Origin: Anthonomus grandis grandis
Taxonomy: Eukaryota; Arthropoda; Insecta; Coleoptera; Curculionidae
Assembly (NCBI RefSeq): GCF_022605725.1
Contig: NC_065563.1
Span: 5,792,518 to 5,856,517 of the forward strand
DNA length: 64,000 bases
Reading direction: 5' to 3'
Position numbers and translations under genes: made by a program. This document shows positions 1 through 11,479 of this stretch, one piece after another (within the stretch, counting starts at the first letter, position 1; every line of letters starts with the position of its first letter). A model generated the notes under the pieces. It saw nothing but the letters and a program-made list of their open reading frames with translations, did not search any database and had not been told where the DNA came from.

Positions 1-1614
1 ATCAAGATACAGGGTGATAAACTTAATATTTTTTTTTTTAATTTTGGCCATAAATTAGCATACAGGGTGATTGATGGTTGATGGTACCTTAGACGTTTAC
101 GGAAAACGGGAAATAATTTTTTTTGAAAATTTGGCAACATGGGTTTTAGCTGATGATCTAACGATTTAAAATTTTTTTAACGATGCAGCGTTGCCGCTTA
201 TACCAAAAAGTAGTAGCAACTTTGTTATTTTAAATGGAATACCCTGTATATTTTTTTATTTTCCGATCCGCTATCACTTTATGATTGGTTCTGTATAAGG
301 TGTTCCTATACCTATCTTTAGTGGTTTTCGAGAAATTAATTATTTTCTTTATTTTTTGACGAAAACATAGCTCCAAATAAATTTGTATTACTACGGCACT
401 GGAACGCGCAGAACCTTGAAATTATAAACGTAATTTATGAAAGTTTTGTACATTATTTTTCACTATGAAAATTTGTTATACAGGGTTGCTCAAAATTAGT
501 GATTTTACCGCTAGATACAAAAATGGTAAAAAGTGCATTTTTTTAAATGGAACACTCTGTATATTATAACATATTCTAAAAGGAAATTAAAATCCCTGTC
601 TAAAGAGGTATTATGTTCCTATATCGAAGTAGTTCGGTTTCGGAAATAAAAGCAATTTTCTGTAAAAATCGGAATATTTTGACATGTTTGCTTTAGTTGG
701 CCATGAAAGGTCATGATGAAACAATGCTATGCTATTGATGTTTGAAAGTGACATTTAGTTGATTAATAGTGAATACGCTTGGGTGTTTTTTTTAAATAGT
801 GACCTAAAAATTCATTAAAATTGAAAGAAATAGTTATTCAAATGAAGTTTTGATGAATCTATTATTCATGGATAATGTGCCAAATTGTAGCAAGAACATG
901 CAGAAAGTTCAATGAAATGTACCCGAATTTACAAAAAATGGATAAAAGAAAATTTGTGCGGACAACATCGTGAATGTTTTAGCCTACTTTCACGCATATC
1001 CACAAGCTTCCATCCATCCGGAGTGCAGCAGATGATTTAGGCCTAACTTATTATTCTGTGCAAAGAATTCTGAACGACAATAATATGCATCCTTTTAAAT
1101 ATTCAAAAGTTCATCAGCTGAAACCGGATAATTACCAACGTCGCATTCAATATTGTGAGATACTTCTGACACGCACTCAAGAGGATCCAAACTTTCTAAA
1201 AAAAAATAATATGGACAGACGAAGCAAAGTTTTCTAGAGAAGGTATTTTTAATAGAAGAAATCAACATTTTTGGGCTAATCAAAATCCACACGCGGTTAA
1301 GGAAATGGGGTTTCAAGAAAAATTTAGTTTTAATGTTTTTTGTTTACTAAAAGACAATCAAATAACTTTTTTTTATTTACGACGGGTCATTAAACTCCCA
1401 TAAATACATTCAGATTTTGTGCTCAGTAGTAGAAGATTTTCTGGAAAATTTAACGCTTGAAGATTATCGCACTTGCTGGTTCCAATTGGATGGGGCATCT
1501 GCTCATTGCACTGAGGAGGTGACACGTGAGTTATTTGAGAAATTCGATAACCGCTGGTTTAGGCGTTTGGGACTGGCCTGCGAAATCACCTGATCTTACA
1601 CCACTTGATTTTTA

Positions 1615-2688
1615 CGAGGGCGGGTCAATAAGTCCGTGACTTTTTGAATTTCCCGCCCTTTAATGGAAATGGCAACTCTGCTCCTGTCAACAGAAAACTG
1701 TTGACGTCTGTCAGTTGACGCCTGTCAAAATTTGAACAAGCTGCGTCATTTAGTTTGTGTTTGACAGCTGTTGATAGCAGACTACTACTCGTTTTGAGAA
1801 GAAAATGGAAAAAAGTGAAATTCGTGTGCTCATTAAGCATTATTTTTTACGGAAAAAAACCATCACTCAAACCAAGGCTAAGCTTGATAAATATTATGGG
1901 GACTCTCCGCAAGATGGGTGCCGCGTTTGCTCACAATCGACCACAAACGCAACCGTGTGACAATTTCTCAGGAGTTTTTGGCGTTATTCAACCGCAATAT
2001 GGACGAATTTTTGCGTCGTTTCGTCACCGTGGACGAAACGTGGATCCACCACAATACGCCGGAGACCAAACAGCAGTCAAAACAGTGGATTTCTCGGGGT
2101 GAATCGGCGCCCAAGAAGGCAAAGGTGGGTTTGTCAGCCAATAAAGTCATGGCGACCGTTTTTTGGGATGCACGCAGTATAATCCACATTGACTATCTTC
2201 AAAAGGGGAAAACAATCAATGGAGAATATTATACCAACTTATTGGATAGATTCAATGAGGAACTGAAAGAAAAAAGACCACATTTGGCCAAAAAAAAAGT
2301 TCTTTTTCACCAGGACAATGCAAGGGTCTACACATGTGCAGTTTCCATGGCAAAAATCCATGAATTAGGTTACGAATTACTTCCTTCTTCGCCCTATTCT
2401 CCAGATTTAGCCCCCAGTGACTATTTCCTATTCCTAAACTTAAAGAAGTGGCTCGGCGGAAAGAGATTTGACTCCAACGACGAAATCATATCTCAAACTA
2501 ATGCCTATTTTGATGACCTCGACAAATCATATTTTTCCGAAGGTATAAAAAAATTGGAGAAACGTTGGACGGAAGGTTGTTTGGAAGTGTATAGAACTCA
2601 AAGGAGACTATGTTGAAAAATAAAATAACTTTTTATATAAAAACCTGTCTTTTATCCAAAAAGTCACGGACTTATTGACCCGCCCTCG
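1615..2688 (+). mobile_element. Irritans-like mariner, 1,074 bp, TA target duplication
   Basis: The ends are inverted copies beginning CGAGGGCGGGTCAATAAGTC and ending with its complement, flanked by TA at 1613-1614 and 2689-2690. The terminal repeats are about 30 nt. It lies inside the third catalytic block of the surrounding transposase remnant, so it arrived later. Apart from the internal coding deletion, both ends and the TA duplication are intact. Confidence 0.9.
1805..2616 (+). pseudogene. Mariner transposase with N-terminal deletion (DD34D)
   Basis: Start ATG at 1805 opens MEKSEIRVLIKHYFLRKK, which resembles irritans-subfamily (Himar1-type) N-termini. After about 32 codons a deletion removes the helix-turn-helix and linker. 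Reading resumes in another frame near 1918 at VPRLLTIDH, where a mariner would normally be around residue 120. The catalytic half is open to the stop at 2614-2616. It carries VDETW, HQDNAR and SPDLAPSDYF, with 34 residues between the second and third catalytic aspartates, which is the mariner DD34D signature. The catalytic triad is intact but the DNA-binding domain is gone, so it cannot recognise its own ends. Confidence 0.9.
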
Positions 2689-2888
2689 TACTCTTGGGGT
2701 AATTTGAAGCAAATGGTATACAAGACACCGGTAAACAGTAAACAGGAACTACGTCAACGAGTTATCAATTGCATTGGTCAACTAGATCCTTCTGAAATAC
2801 AAGCAGCGACAACACATGCTGTACAACGCAGGATTTTGAATTGCTTAGAAGTCAATGGCAATCATTTTGAAAATTTATTGTAAATTAC

Positions 2889-3092
2889 TTATAATCTTGT
2901 ATCATTTTTAAGTTGTGAACCAAATTGTATAAAGTTATTTTGTATTCGCACAAATTTTCTTTTATCCATTTTTTGTAAATTCGGGTACATTTCATTGAAC
3001 TTTCTGCATGTTCTTGCTACAATTTTGTCACATTGTCCATGAATAATAAATAGATTCATCAAAACTTCATTTGAATAACTATTTCTTTCCAT
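2889..3092 (-). pseudogene. Inverted copy of the transposase N-terminus inside the right arm
   Basis: The minus strand gives a 67-residue segment starting MERNSYSNEVLMNL and containing QCDKIVARTCRKF, the first helix-turn-helix of the transposase that runs on the plus strand at 820-2883. It is more complete than the plus-strand copy, which breaks off after FVR at about 960. Its presence shows that the terminal repeat includes the start of the gene. It has no catalytic domain and ends at a stop within the arm. Confidence 0.75.
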
Positions 3093-4065
3093 TTTAATGA
3101 ATTTTTAGGTCACTATTTTAAAAAAATCTCTAATTATTAATCAACTAAATGTCACTTTCAAACATCAATAGCATAGCATTGTTTCATCATGACCTTTCAT
3201 GGCCAACTAAAGCAAATATGTCAAAATATTCCGATTTTTACAGAAAATTGCTTTTATTTCCGAAACCGAACTACTTCGATATAGGAATATAATACCTCTT
3301 TAGACAGGGATTTTAATTTCCTTTTAGAATATGTTATAATATACAGGGTGTTCCATTTAAAAAAATACACTTTTTACCATTTTTGTATCTAGCGGTAAAA
3401 TCACTAATTTTGAGCAACCCTGTATAACGTAGAACAAATTTTCATAGTGAAAAATAATGTACAATACTTTCATAAATTACGTTTATAATTTCAAGGTTCT
3501 GCGCGTTTCAGTGCCGTAGTAATACAAATTTATTTGGATCTATGTTTTCGTCAAAAAATAAAGAAAATCATTAATTTCTCGAAAACCACGAAAGATAGGT
3601 ATAGGAACACCTTATAAAGAACCAATCATAAAGTGATAGCGGATCGGAAAATAAAAAAATATACAGGGTATTCCATTTAAAATAACAAAGTTGCTACTAC
3701 TTTTTGGTATAAGCGGCAACGCTGCATTGCAAAATATTTTTAATCGTTAGATCATCAGCTAAAACCCATGTTGCCAAATTTTCAAAAAAAAATTATTTTC
3801 CGTTCTCCGTAAACGTCTAAGGTACCATCAACCATCAATCATCAATCAGCTTGCTATATGGCAAATCTTAAAATTAACCTTTTTTTAAATTATGTAAATT
3901 TCGCCACCAGCGATATTTCGACTTTTTTTCCGTAATTTTTTTAAGATTGGCATAATTAATTTTTTTATTTGAAATATGCATTGTGCGAACAGTTTTGCTT
4001 AAAAAAGGTGTACTTCAAAAATCTCGCTACCATTAGCCCTTTTCGAGATAATTACTTCAGGTTAA

Positions 4066-4520
4066 AATATTTAAGTAGTATGTGCCTGACAGGATGAATT
4101 ATTATAAATATCATTGTCAATGTTAGGGTTTATGGTCTTGTCACTTACTTTGATGAGTGTTTATAAAAAATCAAAAACACACAATTAGTATGGTCCTTTA
4201 ATTCTTACTTAAAAACGGGTGGTAATATAATAAAGTTATCTTCATAGTTTCAATTCAGTTTTTTTTATAATAGTTTTACTAACATAATTAACTTCAATTG
4301 CTTTGATCTGACGGAATTTTTATCAATTCTAAATATGTTTTTGGTTTTGAACAGATTTAGAATTGATACTATTAAAATGTATTATTGTAAAGCTTACATG
4401 AGTTGTTTAAACGTTATACAATGTTTTAAGTTAGGGACATAAGGTTTAATTTAAAATACAATGTGGTTTAAAAATTCATCTATTATACAATACCTTTTTA
4501 TATTAAACTGCCTACTTTTT
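4066..4520. other. AT-rich filler, nothing recognised
   Basis: Between the inner edge of the outer element's left arm and the next transposase fragment I see only AT-rich sequence without open frames, clear repeats or splice-like structure. Confidence 0.5.
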
Positions 4521-4524
4521 CGCA

Positions 4525-4890
4525 ATGGATCAAGCAATCCGAAATTTATTGTCGGAATTGACAGATGCAATAATGAATCGATTGGATACCCAACAACGTG
4601 CGTTTTATGTCCATAGCTTTTATAAATTAAATCATTCCTACATCGCAGTTTTACGTCGGTTGGGTGCTCGTTATGCTCTTCACAACGTCAGTGAAGCACC
4701 TAGTACCAATCTCATCAAATCTTGGATAAATAAATTTGAAGAAAGGGATTCATCCTTCTGAAATCGTACGAAATGTGCGCATTAATCAAAATATTGACCG
4801 TGATAGCGATGCAGCTGTCCAATATCCACACAGATCAGTGCAAAAATATGCTGCGGTTCTCCAGTTACATGAATCTAGTTTTTTTTGTAT
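4525..4890 (+). pseudogene. Mariner-type transposase, N-terminal fragment
   Basis: A start at 4525 opens a 78-codon frame containing MNRLDTQQRAFYVHSFYK and LIKSWINKFEE, the first helix-turn-helix typical of a large arthropod mariner-like family. After a frameshift at about 4755 it continues EIVRNVRINQNIDR and SVQKYAAVLQLHESS, the start of the second helix-turn-helix. The frame then runs directly into Sailor-like sequence from about 4890. The catalytic domain is missing. The transposase remnant at 11480-12387 has its own version of the second helix-turn-helix, so the two are not halves of one gene. Confidence 0.7.
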
Positions 4891-5575
4891 CTTAATGAAA
4901 GACCTTAATCCCTTTTTGAATAGGATTTTGTCGTCAACGGAAATGTCCTTAATTTTCATAAAAGTTATGATATGTATATTGTTTTTTGAAACTAGTATTT
5001 GGTATTTTATTTAGCATTCTTAAATGGATAATTTTGCTGATTAGAAAACCATTTTTCAAATAATGCCGCAGTCATATCTTCAAGGGAATCAGCTGAAGAT
5101 TGAAAAATATTTTAGGCAGACAAAAGTAACGCATTTTTAACAAATCCTTCTGTACTTTCCGCATGAAGTATAATGACTCGTTTGCCTTGAGCATGGCGTA
5201 TTCAAAACACAATACGTGGAATTATCAACCCAACGGTATTTAATTACGTCATGCGTAAAACCACGTTTCATCTGAATATATTATATTATTAAGTTTATTT
5301 AATTTACGATATAAGTTAATACTACGCCAATGCTTTAAAATAATCCAATTAAAATAAATGCAATTTTTTTGCTGCCGCATGGGCATTGATCTGCTATTGA
5401 GGAACGATGCCGCAAATCCGCCGCGGCATAGTATGCTGCCAGTGTACCGCCATCTTAAGATAATTCTGGGAAAAGAAGTAAGTTTAAAACTGGCCTCGGT
5501 CTATCGGTCTTTTCGTCGGCACGCTTTCATCGTTTTTATTGTCATTCAAGTGAGATTAAAAAGACTATAACATCG
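4890..5575 (-). mobile_element. Truncated Sailor-like (DD82E) element, copy A
   Basis: Positions about 4890-5340 are a degenerate match to 10190-10640 in the same orientation and encode on the minus strand the catalytic core, with IIYSDETWFYA recognisable. Stops, frameshifts and a deletion around the second catalytic aspartate are present. The end at about 5480-5575, with GTCATTCAAGTGAGATTAAAA, matches the right end of copy B at about 11277-11376. The 5' part of the element is missing on the left, where it abuts the mariner fragment. Confidence 0.65.
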
Positions 5576-5739
5576 ACGAAATGTGTTAAGCTGCTATCTC
5601 CAATTTAACAAATTTGTCAGAAGAGCATTAAAACATCATAGAAATATTTTAAGATTAGCTGCAGATAAAAAACTGCTAGCATATTATGTCGGCGCAGTAA
5701 TATGACATGATCTCAAAAAATAAAAAATTCCAATTTGTA

Positions 5740-8643
5740 TTACAGATATTTTTTTATTGAAAAAAATTGGAGATAGCAGGATTTCTTTTGATGAAAAGGA
5801 GCAAAGTTTGTCGATTTTTGAGAGATCCAACCTTTATTTTGTATCACATTTCTTCTTTGAGGTAAAATTGTCCATTCATCACCAAATCTTTCTTTATAAA
5901 ATATTTCGCCCTGGGGTGTGTACTTCATCATTCGTGTGTACGTATATCTGTAACTTTGCTGTCTCCTTTAACTCTTCCTGGATGAAGAGTTTTATAAGCC
6001 ATAACATCGGAAAAACTCTTAAAAAATGTGTGTGCCAAATATTGGACAATAAAAGGTTTAGGCCGTCGTCCCACCAAAGATACGCGACGGCGACGCGAAG
6101 GCGATACGATTTCGCCTGGACACATTCAGACGACATGCAGTTGCTCCACCAAAGATACGCGTTTCGTGTTTCCTACGTTAAGTTGTTCAGTTTAGTTCAA
6201 AATGTCATCGAGTGAAGACGAGGATGTGGTTGCAATGTATTGGTATTTGCGGAATAGAAAAAAAAATAAAAAGGCAAAAAAAAGAAAATAGTGGGTGCAT
6301 ACTTTTATTGAGGAAAAATTTAAAAAAAAAAATGTTTGTTGCTGCTAAGAAGCTGCACAGACATCCATTAAAATCCAGTTCAGCATTTCGTTGTGCCATA
6401 ATAAACAAAAAAAACAAAACTTCGATAAATGAAAAAAAAACGCCAACACACACAGCTTGAATGTTGCTTCGCAACTGACTCGTCCAGTCTCCCGGCAACA
6501 CGAAGGCGACACGCATTTGGATGTGTCTTCGGCGCAGCGTTGGTGGGGACAAAATGATTTTAAAACATGGGTTCGACACGAAAGATACACGCTGGCGACA
6601 TCGCGGCGATGTGGCGTCGCTGTCGTGTATCTTTGGTGGGACGACGGCCTTAGGGTTTCGTCGAGCAGTCATGCAAAGTTTTATGTATTCAGCCGGAACA
6701 TTTACGACTTTTTTGCGCAAGCATCTTTCTATGCAAGAATGCATGCTATCTGCCTTCATCTGGGTGTGGCCAGGTTCCAAAAATTTTTGTATTATGGTTA
6801 TTTGTTCTATGACAGCGACATTTAATAACGAGTTTGCCATAACTGCGTTACGATTTTGGTAACTGCATCCATCGCTGTATATAATTATTTCAGCTTTATC
6901 GTTTGCCTTTATAGAAGGTAACATTTTTTCTTTTAAAAAATATGCCCAAATTGAAGCAAATTCTTCGGCATTAACACCTCCTTCGGTTTCATTCCATAGA
7001 AAACAGAAACCGTCATGGTTGATTAAATTATAAAAACACATGTTGTGAACTTGGAGTTTCGTCCTATAGTACAAACTGCTCACCTGTGATTTCGGCGCTA
7101 ACAAAACCGCTTGCATATCTGCAGTTAAAACACATGCTTGTTTTTTTTGTCTGCCTCCTCTTCTAGTCTTGCTTCTTCTTTCCTCGAAATGTGCAACTGA
7201 TATTCATCTTCACTAACTTGGCTTACTTTATATCTTGCACATTTTTCACATTCATCTTTTTTGGGCCTAAACAAAGCAAGGTTTTTCAATTCAGAAGCCG
7301 TGTTAAATTTTGTTCTTGATAGCGGCTTAATCTTATGTCGTGACTTACACCAATCTGTTGCATAAAATTGATAAAGCGATTGTTTTGATGACCATTCTGG
7401 TAAAAGGTATTTTTTATTGGTAGATGTCCTACAATAGTGGGATTCCATTACCGGAAGAGAATTTAAAAATTCTTGTAACTGTTCATTGCTTTCTAGAAAT
7501 GGTTTAATTCGATCCTCGTTTATTAGTCTTATCGCTTGGGCGCTTTGGAGTGTCTTCATTTTTAAAGTCATTTTTCCAATTAAGGACTGTCCATCTACCT
7601 ATACCTAATGTGTTTAAAAACATGGTTCTACAGACTCTCACATTAAACTCGTCAACTCTTAAGTGATAGATCAGTGACTGGGATCTCCTAGGTTTTTCCG
7701 TTTCTTTTCTATTGCGATGTCGCTTTGTTCCTTGAGCTGTTACTGTTGTATTTATGTACACTTTCTTGTCACCCCATGTAAATTGTTTCTAAAAAGTTTC
7801 AAATAATTTTTTTCTTATGCGTTCAGTCACTAAATTACACTTCAATAAACCCCCTTTTCTATTTTGACATTCACACCTTTTCTTCATCTTCCTAGGTTCT
7901 TTCGGCTTCTGATAAGTCCATTTATTATTGGTTTTTACCCGACCTAAATACGATTCACCTTTTTCTCGTTGAATTTTTTTTTCCGCAAACCACTCCATCT
8001 TATTTACTTCAAATTTTTGGTTAATCCTTTAATTCTGAGCTAGTTATAGAGCTGTCTGAATACGGTACTAGAGTTATTTCCATATCACTGTCATCTGAAA
8101 TTTCTTCGTCAGGATCAACTAAACGTCTATTTGGTTCTCTCAGGGGTGTCACATTTTTTTTCTTTTTGAGTGCCTTCTTTTGTTACTAATGATGTGTTGC
8201 TTGCTTCCATATTTTCATTATTTGCTGGTAGGATTATATCCATAGAACATTTATCTATAATATCCAAAACTGTGGCGGCATAAGAATCTTCAGATAAGAG
8301 CGTATCGCTTGTAGGTACTATGTCACCGGAATAAGAAAACACTATCTCTGTTGTGCAATTTTCCATTTTTTCAGTGGAAAGTACTTCCAAAAATTCAAAT
8401 TCAACATTATTTTCAACTGCAGTTAAGCTTATCGAAGGAACATCAAAATAATTTTCGCATTCTTTCACATCATTCTCAGCATCTTGTACAAAATTATAAT
8501 TTTCTGTGAAGTTTATAATCTCATTATCTACAGAGGGAGCAATCTCTTGGCTATTATTAAGAATCAAAGTTGATGGTTCTTTATAGTTGGATTTATTAGA
8601 AGCTTCTTTTGCCATGGCAACCATTAACTTTCCACGGGTACTC
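5740..8643 (-). pseudogene. Unclassified DDE-like transposase-type gene with Cys-rich and QNRN motifs
   Basis: Read from high to low coordinates in several frames. An acidic N-terminal segment starts MSTRGKLMVAMAKEAS (8643-8127). Next come a Cys-rich KKRCECQNRKGGLLKC stretch (about 7850-7900), YHLRVDEFNVRVCRTMFLNT (about 7600-7670), VMESHYCRTSTNKKYL (about 7400-7460), and FRPKKDECEKCARYK (about 7220-7270). The core has MQAVLLAPK (7116), IIYSDGCSYQNRN (about 6860-6900) and PGHTQMKADSMHSCIE (about 6720-6770). After the Harbinger insertion it resumes at about 6058 with PFIVQYLAHTFFKSF and DEWTILPQRR, ending near 5740. I recognise this as a recurrent repetitive protein family of insect genomes, probably a cut-and-paste transposase. 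Proposed acidic residues are the SDG aspartate and those around GHTQM; the assignment is by inference. Frameshifts and stops make it inactive. Confidence 0.6.
6061..6649 (+). mobile_element. PIF/Harbinger-like MITE with TTA target duplication
   Basis: Inverted ends begin GGCCGTCGTCCCACCAAAG and match over about 25 nt; they are flanked by TTA at 6058-6060 and TTA at 6650-6652, the 3-bp duplication typical of PIF/Harbinger. Inside, ATG at 6202 opens MSSSEDEDVVAMYWYLRNR, then a stop, then WVHTFIEEKF. This is the start of a Harbinger transposase, with the DDE domain deleted. It splits the DDE-like pseudogene of the surrounding element. Confidence 0.85.
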
Positions 8644-9481
8644 ATCTGAAAGTTAAGAACATAGTACTGAAAAAATAGTTTTTTAATAAATGATTGCAAC
8701 AATTATAGTTTAGTGAATATTTAAAGCTAATTTTACTTTTTTTAAATTTATTATAATTATTGTACTAATTAAATACTAACAAAACGATCTAACTCGTGTA
8801 AAGAGAATAATATTTCATTCAGTTTATACCAACTAAAAATATTAGGCAAAACATATTTACAAATAATAATGAAATATTAAATGTTTCAATAACATTTTTT
8901 TAATAATTCTTTAATTTAATTTTTTTCGTTATCTACAAAAAATATTAAATTATTACATTAAAAAATCTTTTTTGTTCTATCATTCAGAAAAAATGCTTAA
9001 TCCTTTCAATTAAACGCAATGCCCAAATATTTACAATGTAAAAGCCGCTAACTCCATTCTAGTAAATGGTGATAATTTTTGATCAAAACAATACAAATTT
9101 TTAATAGGTAACAACGTAGTTTTAATAAATTATGTTATAGAACCATTGTTTTATTCGTACCTACCTATAGCCATAAACAAACACTAGAATATAACTAATT
9201 TCAAAAAAACTAAGAAAAATCGTCAAAAATACAAGAGCAACAATATACCACGTGCACGTCTACACACAAATCGTAATGCAAATACTGGACATAGCAGTAT
9301 TGCATGTGTCAAATTTATATGGGGTGGAGATAGCAGGGATTATTGACGCCAAAAAATACGCTAACGTGTCTCTCAAATGGATATAGCGGTTTTGCTTACG
9401 AAAGCAAGGTTTTTTTCTAATATTAGTCATACAAAAAACCGTTTTGGTGAAAAAGTGGACTTAGCAGGTTAACACATTTCG

Positions 9482-11376
9482 TTGACGATAACGTTATCTA
9501 TTATAGTAGTTTTAACCTCACTTGAAGAAGCAAAAACTTAAAGACCCATAAAAACCATAGATAATTCTGCCGCCGCGCCGTCAGAGCCGTGCGGCTATTT
9601 ATAAAAATCTCTTGGTGAATAATAAAATAATAAAATAAAATAAAAATTTTTAACTTAAAGTTAGAGTTTTACTGACTATTCTTTTGTTGATCTGGTTATT
9701 TTTGAGATGAGAACTTATTTTTATGTTGCCTACTTAGGTACATTTTTATAACACAGTAAAGTCGACTAGGATTATTCACTTAAACACTTATTTATATTAT
9801 TGCAAAGTACTCACCAATGCTTAACTAATCCTCAGAAGTAGAATCATCAAGGCCAGGTTGAATTATTATTTGGGGTATAGGTGGCAAAATGGTATGCTTT
9901 CTTTCAGTTTTAATTACGTGCTCAACTCAATTTTTCTATCTATTAGTTTCGAATTCTGTCACAATTTTGCGGATATTTTTAATAACTACCGCACTTAATG
10001 TTGGTGAACTGTTGCACTTTCGGAGTTGTTTTTTTAATGTGCCCCATACTAGTTCAATGGAGTTAAAAATACAATAATATGGAGACAACCTTAAAACGGT
10101 TTGTCCATTATTCTTAGCAATGTTATCAATAACATACTCATTTTTAAAGTTATAACCTTTAATGGTATTAAGCAGCTCCTTTTTTAAGGGGATTTTGTTA
10201 GGGACTGAAATGTTCTTAATTTTCATAAAAGTTATGATATCTTGTTTTTTAGAGCTGTTGTTTGGTATTTTATTTAATATCCTGGAATGGTAAGATGCAT
10301 TGTCCATAACGATTACTGAGTTTGAAGGAATGTTTGGTAGGAGCTGCTCAGAGAACCTCTTTTCAAATAATGCCACAGTCATGTCTTCGTGGTAATCAGC
10401 CGACGATTCAGAAATATTTTTAGCAGATAAAAGTAAAGCTATTTTAACAAATCCTTCTGTACTGCCAGCATGAAGTATAATGATTCGCTTTCCTCTTGAA
10501 CATGGCGTATTCAAAACACAATTTGTTGAACTACCAATCCAACCGTATTTAACTACGTCATGCGTATCAAACCAAGTTTCATCTATATAAATAATATGTC
10601 TATTTAGGTCCCGATACAACTTAATACTACGTAAATATTCTTGCCAATGTTCAACAATGCACCGCGATTCCATAATAACCATTCTATTATTTAGTTTTTG
10701 GTGTTTAAACTCGCACTCTCTTAAGATACACCGGAGTGCTAAGCATTATTAGTTGCTAAGCATTTATAGTCATAATCAGGGTACTCGACAAGTTTTTCTC
10801 TAATCATTTCCAATGTAGGAACCAAGTTCGCCTTATAAAAGTCGTATACTATACGCCGGATAACGTCTTTGGTAGCTTCATCAACACTTCTAAGTTTTTG
10901 GCTGACTCTTTTTCTTTTCACAGAATAGTCTGTAACATCTCCCACTTTTAAAACGCGACAAATTGTCGACGACGGAATTAAAGTTAATTTATGAATACGT
11001 AATTATGGAATTTTCTGACATATCCGGACTTTCTGGTCTAAGGCAATTAAAAATATTTAAGATTACTCTTTGACACTGAACATGTAAGTCTTTCAGTAAG
11101 TCCGCACTAGCTACATTACTTGTCGATACTGTATCGGCTACCTCAAAAGGTCTCCAGAAGCCATCTTAATAAACAAAAAAAACAATAACAACACTTAACA
11201 TCGACACTTGCATTAGTACGCTGCCGCTGTTCCATAATCCACGCGAATTTGGCGATCCTTTAATGCAAAGCAATGTGTTTAAAACAGGCCCCGGTCTATA
11301 AGTCTTCCCGCCGGAACACTTTTAATAGTTTTTATGGTCATTCAAGTGACTTTAAAACCACTATACTAAGATCGTT
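9482..11376 (-). mobile_element. Sailor-like (DD82E) element, copy B, near full length
   Basis: Both ends carry inverted copies of a TTTTTATGG..TTCAAGTGA(G/C).TTAAAA block (9490-9580 and about 11320-11370). The interior holds one long minus-strand transposase pseudogene. The left end begins about 5 nt from the end of the 3.9-kb element, and copy A lies on that element's other side in the same orientation. Exact borders and target duplication could not be fixed by eye. Confidence 0.65.
9936..11164 (-). pseudogene. Sailor-like transposase (DD82E spacing)
   Basis: Reading from 11164: a start MASGDLL, then after a shift ASADLLKDLHVQCQRVILNI and CLRPESPDMSENSII, then KLTLIPSSTICRVLKVGDV (a helix-turn-helix-type region). 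VKRKRVSQKLRSVDEATKD follows (10945-10739), then a frameshift into LRCILRECEFKHQKLNNRM. The 248-codon frame 10682-9936 holds the catalytic core: IYIDETWFDTHD, VIVMDNASYHS and FNSIELVWG. I count 82 residues between the second aspartate and the glutamate. That spacing matches what I recall as the Sailor group of IS630/Tc1/mariner relatives. All three catalytic residues are present, but at least three frameshifts lie upstream. Confidence 0.75.
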
Positions 11377-11479
11377 ATATATTATCTTGTACATTTCTTG
11401 TTCTTGTTAGTGTTAAATAGTTTTTTTTCGTATCTAGTTGTTTTCGTTTGTATTTAGTGAGTTTTGTTTAAAATTCTCA

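Larger units (their letters stand above)
820..2883 (+). pseudogene. Mariner-like transposase remnant, split by another mariner
   Basis: Reading through frameshifts, the plus strand gives a mariner/IS630-like transposase: an N-terminal helix-turn-helix stretch (about 820-960, then a deletion), a SAADDLGLTYYSVQRIL-type second helix-turn-helix (about 1020-1075), the first catalytic block IIWTDEAKF (about 1205-1235), and a second block WFQLDGASAHC (about 1475-1515). The third block, SPDLTPLDFY, follows at about 1585-1614. The reading then stops at the inserted mariner and resumes at 2691, ending with stop TAA at 2881-2883. At least three frameshifts and a deletion after FVR show it is dead. The family normally cuts and pastes at TA dinucleotides. 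Confidence 0.75.
63..3850 (+). mobile_element. Mariner-like element with terminal inverted repeats of about 0.9 kb
   Basis: Left arm 63 to about 955 matches the reverse complement of about 2945-3850 almost throughout, for example the GATTGATGGTTGATGGTACC block near each end. The arms carry several short CAGGGTG/CACCCTGTAT motifs. The repeats reach into coding sequence: the N-terminal part of the transposase appears on the plus strand at 820-960 and again, inverted and longer, at 2889-3092. It is inserted in the left arm of the 13.6-kb outer element and interrupted by a mariner at 1615-2688. A relative with the same layout lies at 23690-25695. Confidence 0.7.
5578..9476 (-). mobile_element. 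3.9-kb DNA element with short inverted ends, wedged between two Sailor copies
   Basis: The ends are inverted copies: CGAAATGTGTTAAGCTGCTA at 5578 and, complemented, CGAAATGTGTTAACCTGCTA ending at 9476. The flanking four bases are TCGA on the left and TTGA on the right, possibly a decayed 4-bp target duplication. Subterminal GGAGATAGCAGG motifs recur at 5590, 5765 and 9325. It carries the pseudogene at 5740-8643 and has a Harbinger MITE inside it. I do not know the superfamily; candidates with 4-bp duplications such as Sola are possible but not shown. Confidence 0.55.

Noticed and set aside
5740..6136. Overlapping short frames on both strands between 5.7 and 6.1 kb
   Set aside because: The plus-strand and alternative minus-strand frames are by-products of the C-terminus of the DDE-like pseudogene and the Harbinger end.
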